Source: an uncultured Ruminococcus sp.
Lineage (GTDB): Bacteria; Bacillota; Clostridia; Oscillospirales; Ruminococcaceae
Assembly (NCBI RefSeq): GCF_947301925.1
Contig: NZ_CAMYUE010000002.1
Location: forward strand, 468,104-532,103
Direction of reading: 5' to 3'
DNA length: 64,000 nucleotides
The notes beneath the pieces were generated by a model. It searched no databases, had not been told where the DNA came from, and saw only the letters and a list, made by a program, of their open reading frames with translations. This document shows, one piece after another, positions 60,083-64,000 of the stretch (within the stretch, counting starts at the first letter, position 1; each line of letters begins with the position of its first letter). Both the position numbers and the translations under genes were made by a program.

Positions 60083-61909
60083 TTATCTTCCACCAGCCGA
60101 GCCGAAAAGAACCGCCTTGTATTTCGGTGCCTTGACCATGAGCAGATACCTCTCATTGCCACAGCGGTAGAGGCAGGTACCTCTCTCCGGAAACCTGATC
60201 AGCTCATATTCCGCAGGCTCAAGCTGAAGTGTGTCTATGAATTCCTCAGCCTTTATGTTGCCGGGGTTGAACAGGAAGTGGTGAGTCGGGATACTGAACA
60301 GCGGCTTTGTCAGCTCCCTTATCTCAGGCTGCAGGAAGTCCTCGAGGTTCTGCGATGCGAGAATAAATGCCGATTCCTTCTTGCGACAGCGTTTCATACC
60401 GTTTCTGATGTACTCGATAGCTGTCCTGTTGTAGAGGAAAAGGTATGCCTCATCGATAGCCGCTATAGAATTTCCCTTGCCAAGTATCTGGTCGTTCATA
60501 TACGACAGAATATTGAAGAGCAGAGTATCTCTCAGCTTTTTGTTGGTATCCATAATACCCTTGACTCCAAAGCATACGAAATCGCCGCTGCGAATATTTG
60601 TGTGACCGTTGAAGTATTTGGATTCGGCACCCTTGCACATAGAGTAAAGCCCGAGGCAGATATTCTGAAGCGTATCCTCGGTATAGATGTACTTCACCTC
60701 GGGGTCGAAGCTCCTGTACTCCTTTTCGCAGAGCTCATATAAGTCGTCCATAAGAGGATAGTCATCGCCTGTAAGTGTATCAAGGTCTGTGGTATCGTCA
60801 ATACCGAAACGTGCATACAGCCTTATGAGCATAAGCTCAATGGTATCTATCTCCGCATCGGTAAAATCCTTGTATGCCCTGAAAAAATCCTTGAGATATG
60901 AGATGTGCTGACTGAGCTTTGATATCTTTCTGAACGCCTCCGGTTCGTCCTTATTCCCTTTATCACCGTCAGTCCACGACTTTGGTTCAAGCGGATTTAT
61001 CATATATTCACCGCTCATCATATCAATGTAGGTGCCGCCAAGGTTGTCGCAGAGGTCGTGGTACTCCTGTTCTGGATCAAGTACAAGGATATTCTTGCCT
61101 GATTCCCGGAGATTGCAGAGCAGGAGCTTCATCAGGTACGACTTACCCTGACCGCTGTTTCCAAGGATAAGGATATTGCTGTTGGTCTTGTCCTCGGTAC
61201 GCCTATCGAAGTCCACAAGCACATTACTTCCGTACTTATCTCTGCCAAGGTAGAAGCCATGTTCATCAGTTTTGCCGCTGTAATTCAGGGGATAGAGGTT
61301 AGCCACTGCACTGGCAGGAAGTATTCGCTCGTACTGACCTCCGAACATATTCATTCCGCTCGGAAGCACGGACAGGAAGCCTTCTTTCTGTCGGAGGATA
61401 AGTCTGTCTACTGATATCTTCGCTCTTGTGAGCTCCATTCTTGTATCGTTCTGGAGCTCCCTCAGCTTATCATCACTATCTGCTTTCAGCTCAATAAAAA
61501 CGGAGCAGTGAAGGAGAGGTTCCTTGTTTCGGTTCATGTCACTTACGAGCTCAACTATGTCATTGATGTTGTCCTGAGCCTTTATGCTCTCGTTGACGTT
61601 ATTGACAGTAGTCATCATATGATTCTTGCGCATAGCCTGCTGTACTATTTTATCCTGTTCAATGCTGTCTACCAGCCTGTTGTAAATACGCAGTGTCACA
61701 CCATTCTTATCTGCCAGATGTGCCAGTATTGCAAGCTGCTCCGTTGTGGGCGGATACTCCGTTATTACCCATACGGATTTATAATAATTACCGCAGATAT
61801 AGTGGTCAGTGTAGAATTTGACTGCTCCCGGTACTATGCGGTCGAAGTAGCTCTTTACACTCATTTCTTCCTTCTGCTCGGCAGTCAGTTCCTTAGTTCT
61901 TTTCTTCAT
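60083..61909 (-). CDS. virB4: VirB4-like conjugation ATPase
   Basis: A 608-aa ATPase of type IV secretion. Walker A GNSGQGKS is at 250-257, Walker B AAIDEAYLFL near 475, followed by ASQNLEDFL and a C-terminal SIPTHHFLFNPGN. It powers pilus or channel assembly at the inner face of the membrane, with PrgI (VirB3-like) and TrbL-like (VirB6-like) encoded directly upstream. It overlaps the 195-aa gene by 17 bases. The family's N-terminal domain is short here; part of it is probably supplied by the 195-aa protein. Confidence 0.92.
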   Translation of the reverse strand: MKKRTKELTAEQKEEMSVKSYFDRIVPGAVKFYTDHYICGNYYKSVWVITEYPPTTEQLAILAHLADKNGVTLRIYNRLVDSIEQDKIVQQAMRKNHMMTTVNNVNESIKAQDNINDIVELVSDMNRNKEPLLHCSVFIELKADSDDKLRELQNDTRMELTRAKISVDRLILRQKEGFLSVLPSGMNMFGGQYERILPASAVANLYPLNYSGKTDEHGFYLGRDKYGSNVLVDFDRRTEDKTNSNILILGNSGQGKSYLMKLLLCNLRESGKNILVLDPEQEYHDLCDNLGGTYIDMMSGEYMINPLEPKSWTDGDKGNKDEPEAFRKISKLSQHISYLKDFFRAYKDFTDAEIDTIELMLIRLYARFGIDDTTDLDTLTGDDYPLMDDLYELCEKEYRSFDPEVKYIYTEDTLQNICLGLYSMCKGAESKYFNGHTNIRSGDFVCFGVKGIMDTNKKLRDTLLFNILSYMNDQILGKGNSIAAIDEAYLFLYNRTAIEYIRNGMKRCRKKESAFILASQNLEDFLQPEIRELTKPLFSIPTHHFLFNPGNIKAEEFIDTLQLEPAEYELIRFPERGTCLYRCGNERYLLMVKAPKYKAVLFGSAGGR

Positions 61910-62480
61910 TTCCAGTTACCTCCTTCAGATAGTTTTCACCCTCGATATCGGGTATCTCATCTCCGATAATGCTTGCACCGAAGTACAGTGCCAGCATTCT
62001 CTTGATCTCAGCTTTATCCATACGCTTTACCGAGAATCCATGCTCGGAGATGTTTTTCTGCACCTGTGATATGATACCGAATATCTGCTCAGGTTTCTCA
62101 CGTCTGAATCTTACTGCGAACATGAAGCGTCTCGCTGAAGACATTTCCAGCTGTATCTCGTCAAGAAAGTCATGATCCGCCTGAAGCAGTTCTCTTACCG
62201 CAGGATTTTCTTCTTTCTGTAATCGCTCTTTGACGTACCATTTGTTGCCGTCGAAACGCTCTGCACTGTCCATGGCAATTATTTCAAGGTCAGGTATCAT
62301 CGACAACACTATTGTCAGGTCATGGACCTTTATCTCGATATTTGCCGATGACAATACAGAGATATTTGTCGGCTCGACGGCGAAGAATACTATCTCCGCC
62401 TTATCAGTTTTTATGCCGTAATTAGTAAAGCGTTCAAGGCCGATGAGGTCCTGAACGCCATTTCTTTTATTCTTTGCCAT
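61893..62480 (-). CDS. Conjugation protein upstream of VirB4, 195 aa
   Basis: It starts MAKNKRNGVQDLIGLERF at the ATG at 62480 behind GGAAGGAG; the longer frame from 62537 lies within prgI. The protein has no membrane segment. The stretch FFAVEPTNISVLSSANIEIKV looks like the N-terminal domain that other VirB4 proteins carry. So VirB4 appears split into two genes, which is common in this group of elements. It overlaps both prgI (14 bases) and virB4 (17 bases). Confidence 0.7.
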   Translation of the reverse strand: MAKNKRNGVQDLIGLERFTNYGIKTDKAEIVFFAVEPTNISVLSSANIEIKVHDLTIVLSMIPDLEIIAMDSAERFDGNKWYVKERLQKEENPAVRELLQADHDFLDEIQLEMSSARRFMFAVRFRREKPEQIFGIISQVQKNISEHGFSVKRMDKAEIKRMLALYFGASIIGDEIPDIEGENYLKEVTGNEEKN

Positions 62481-62748
62481 TATTACGCTCCTTCCAGCGG
62501 TACTCCTGCTGACTGAGCAAGAAATATTTAACCGCATTTACTATATAGTCAAGCACCGACATATCGTCTGCTCTGAGGCTTATGAGTGCAAAGCAGACCG
62601 TCACCGCCGCAGGTATCACATTCCAGAAATTAGCGAACACCGCTACTGAAATGATGATGCCTGCACAAATAATGATGAAGTCCCTTACCGACCAGAACCA
62701 CAGTTTTACTGTAGCTCTGAGGTTTTCGGGGTATATATACGTTTTCAT
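62467..62748 (-). CDS. prgI: PrgI-family (VirB3-like) membrane protein
   Basis: A 93-aa protein with two membrane helices (about 22-42 and 44-60) after MKTYIYPENLRATVKLW and a cytosolic C-terminal helix with SQQEYRWKER. This form is that of PrgI of Gram-positive conjugation systems, a VirB3-like part of the channel. It lies between the TrbL-like and VirB4 genes, in the usual order. Confidence 0.85.
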   Translation of the reverse strand: MKTYIYPENLRATVKLWFWSVRDFIIICAGIIISVAVFANFWNVIPAAVTVCFALISLRADDMSVLDYIVNAVKYFLLSQQEYRWKERNNGKE

Positions 62749-62759
62749 TTGGCACCTCC

Positions 62760-63698
62760 TTATGTCGCAACCTTGGATGCACTCTTTATGAGACCTACAG
62801 CTCTTGAACCCATATTGACCGCATGACCTACCGCCATTACGTTAACTCTTGTTGAGGTATCAAGTCCGTACATCTGAGCTATACGAGGAACTTCGTTAGC
62901 GGATAAGCATATTCCTGCCGCCAGTATCGGGTGATTGGGACAGGTCAGCAGTCCGAGAAATAATATTGTTGTCTGCAGGAAAGCTGTGAGGCAGGTAGCT
63001 ATGACCTGCTTGCACCAGTTTACAAATCCGTCGGTATATCCTCTCGGTACGCTGAACATATACAGACTGCCTACCGCTATCTGACACAGCAGGATACCGC
63101 CTCTCTTGATATTTGCAAATACCACCTTTATGGTGCAGTATCCGAAAAGTATTATGAAAAACAGACTTGAAAGCGATACGTCAGCTCTTAGAGCTTCCAA
63201 CGCCTCCATTCCCGCACTTGTAAGAGTTGCACTTCTGTTTTGTATCAGTGCTCCAACAAGGTCATTGGCAAAGGTGTGCTGCAGAGATACGCAGAATGAA
63301 TACAGCCGCTGCGGTACTACAGTCAGGAGACTACAAGCAAAGAAACCTTTCAGCACATTAAGACAAGTGTCCTTTATATTCGCATGACCGTTTTCATAGG
63401 CTATAGCCGTATCGAACACAGCAACTACCATTCCTGTGATAAACAGTATCCAACCGATATTATGGAACAGTGTCAGGAATGCCTGTATCCAGCCGAGCTG
63501 AAACAGGTCTGTCGTTGACTCGTTGATAAAGTTAAAAATGTCCGCTATGCCGTCATATACAAGCATAAAAAGCCAGTCGAACATTACATCGAATATCGCT
63601 CGGGCTGCTTCGCTTGTAACAACGCCGACCGTGTTGTCCCATAGCGACGAGATACCGTCACCGATCCAGTCTATGGCATCGCCGATCCAATCAAACAT
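62760..63698 (-). CDS. TrbL/VirB6-like channel protein
   Basis: A 312-aa polytopic membrane protein. The ATG at 63698 (MFDWIGDAIDWIGDG) follows GGAGG and is preferred over one eight codons upstream. About six hydrophobic segments are spread from residue 35 to 270, with Gly- and Trp-rich surroundings. It is the VirB6/TrbL-type pore subunit of the conjugation channel, encoded just before prgI. The start overlaps the end of the wHTH gene. Confidence 0.83.
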   Translation of the reverse strand: MFDWIGDAIDWIGDGISSLWDNTVGVVTSEAARAIFDVMFDWLFMLVYDGIADIFNFINESTTDLFQLGWIQAFLTLFHNIGWILFITGMVVAVFDTAIAYENGHANIKDTCLNVLKGFFACSLLTVVPQRLYSFCVSLQHTFANDLVGALIQNRSATLTSAGMEALEALRADVSLSSLFFIILFGYCTIKVVFANIKRGGILLCQIAVGSLYMFSVPRGYTDGFVNWCKQVIATCLTAFLQTTILFLGLLTCPNHPILAAGICLSANEVPRIAQMYGLDTSTRVNVMAVGHAVNMGSRAVGLIKSASKVAT

Positions 63699-63975
63699 TA
63701 TCGTCCACCTCCTTCGAAACATCCGTCAGCCTGTAGAGGTTTGAGCTTGAACCTCCGTTGTTGCGAAGTCTCGGCTGCTTCTCTATGAGACCCTTTTCAA
63801 GGAGCTCATGGAGAGCCCTGAATACTGTTCTTCGGCTAAGGCTCAGGTCCTGAGCTATTGTCTTGGCAGACGGAAAGCATTCTCCTTTCTTATTCGACCT
63901 GTCGCAGAGGTAGCAGTATACAGTAACTGCTCTGTGCGGCAGACTTAAGTCATATATTCGTCTTTCAACATTCAA
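63691..63975 (-). CDS. Winged-helix DNA-binding protein
   Basis: A 94-aa protein. It starts with TTG (GAGGAG 8 bases upstream) and contains GECFPSAKTIAQDLSLSRRT, then RALHELLEKGLIEKQPR: a helix-turn-helix and wing as in plasmid replication initiators and GntR-like regulators. It probably regulates the transfer operon that follows. The upstream part of the element is outside the window. Confidence 0.75.
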   Translation of the reverse strand: MNVERRIYDLSLPHRAVTVYCYLCDRSNKKGECFPSAKTIAQDLSLSRRTVFRALHELLEKGLIEKQPRLRNNGGSSSNLYRLTDVSKEVDDNV

Positions 63976-64000
63976 ATGATCAACTCCTCTTTTCTGTCTT

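Larger units (their letters stand above)
18254..64000. mobile_element. Integrative conjugative element, right part outside the window
   Basis: A serine-recombinase cassette at one side and a type IV secretion/relaxase module at the other, all on one strand, bracket accessory cargo. The left limit is placed between the fic promoter and the recombinase stop (about 18254-18295), because fic has its own promoter and recombinase genes normally sit at the extreme end. The right end lies past 64000. No terminal repeat could be compared, so the limits are approximate. The segment could also be composite, as the truncated umuC suggests. Confidence 0.6.

Noticed and set aside
1-64000. CRISPR array, rRNA or tRNA genes
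   Set aside because: No regularly spaced repeats of 24-40 bases were noticed and no rRNA or tRNA core was recognised while reading; a covariance-model search would be decisive.

Overview
The window looks like accessory DNA from a low-GC Gram-positive gut or rumen anaerobe, most likely a Ruminococcus or related Oscillospiraceae/Lachnospiraceae. This rests on AGGAGG ribosome sites, TTGACA-17-TATAAT promoters, a clustridial-type conjugation module (PrgI, VirB4, TrbL-like, DUF3848, HipA-like, MobP3-like relaxase) and a serine-recombinase cassette. The genus is inferred; no rRNA or tRNA gene was seen. Almost every gene from 1.7 kb to the right edge is on the minus strand.

Layout. 0-2.4 kb is a scarred region: a 5'-truncated tyrosine integrase, a truncated lipoprotein gene and a gene tail. 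2.7-17 kb is a dense, defence-like island in several transcription units: a STAND ATPase with an N-terminal PD-(D/E)xK-like nuclease plus a 219-aa partner; a U32-like Cys-rich protein; a SUFU-domain protein; an SF2 helicase fused to a metalloprotease-like domain with a small partner; an HTH-like protein; a KptA/HEPN-like/DUF4238 trio; and an OLD/AbiL-like AAA ATPase. A fic gene with a single in-frame nonsense codon follows (17.1-18.2 kb).

18.3 kb to the right edge is read as an integrative conjugative element (ICE). Its recombination end has two large serine recombinases flanking a third that lacks the catalytic domain, then DUF3789, a 59-aa gene, a DinG/XPD-type helicase, MazF and a sigma-region-4-like gene. 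Then come a nuclease-like gene, a GS-DxD nucleotidyltransferase, and two metalloprotease/HTH regulators. The xre-immA-umuC cassette is cut off in umuC. The transfer module (52.7-64 kb) holds relaxase, RHH protein, candidate oriT, DUF6103-like gene and the type IV secretion parts.

The outstanding item is a 21-kb, nine-gene cargo operon (52.6 to 31.5 kb, one clear promoter). In order it encodes a DndC/SspD-like PAPS-reductase-type enzyme with zinc ribbons and a ferredoxin domain; a DUF4007-like protein; a BrxC-like large ATPase; a DndA/SspA-like cysteine desulfurase; DptF-, DptG- and DptH-like proteins; and a second small-protein/large-ATPase pair. It has the sulfur-mobilising enzymes of DNA phosphorothioation and the DptFGH restriction set, but no recognisable DndB, DndD, DndE, SspB or SspC. 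I infer a variant phosphorothioation-type defence system in which the duplicated small-protein/ATPase pairs may replace the missing parts.

Mobility may be impaired or tightly controlled: the conserved relaxase N-terminus starts at an ATA codon behind a perfect Shine-Dalgarno site, and the NlpC/P60-like transfer protein lacks its catalytic Cys and His.
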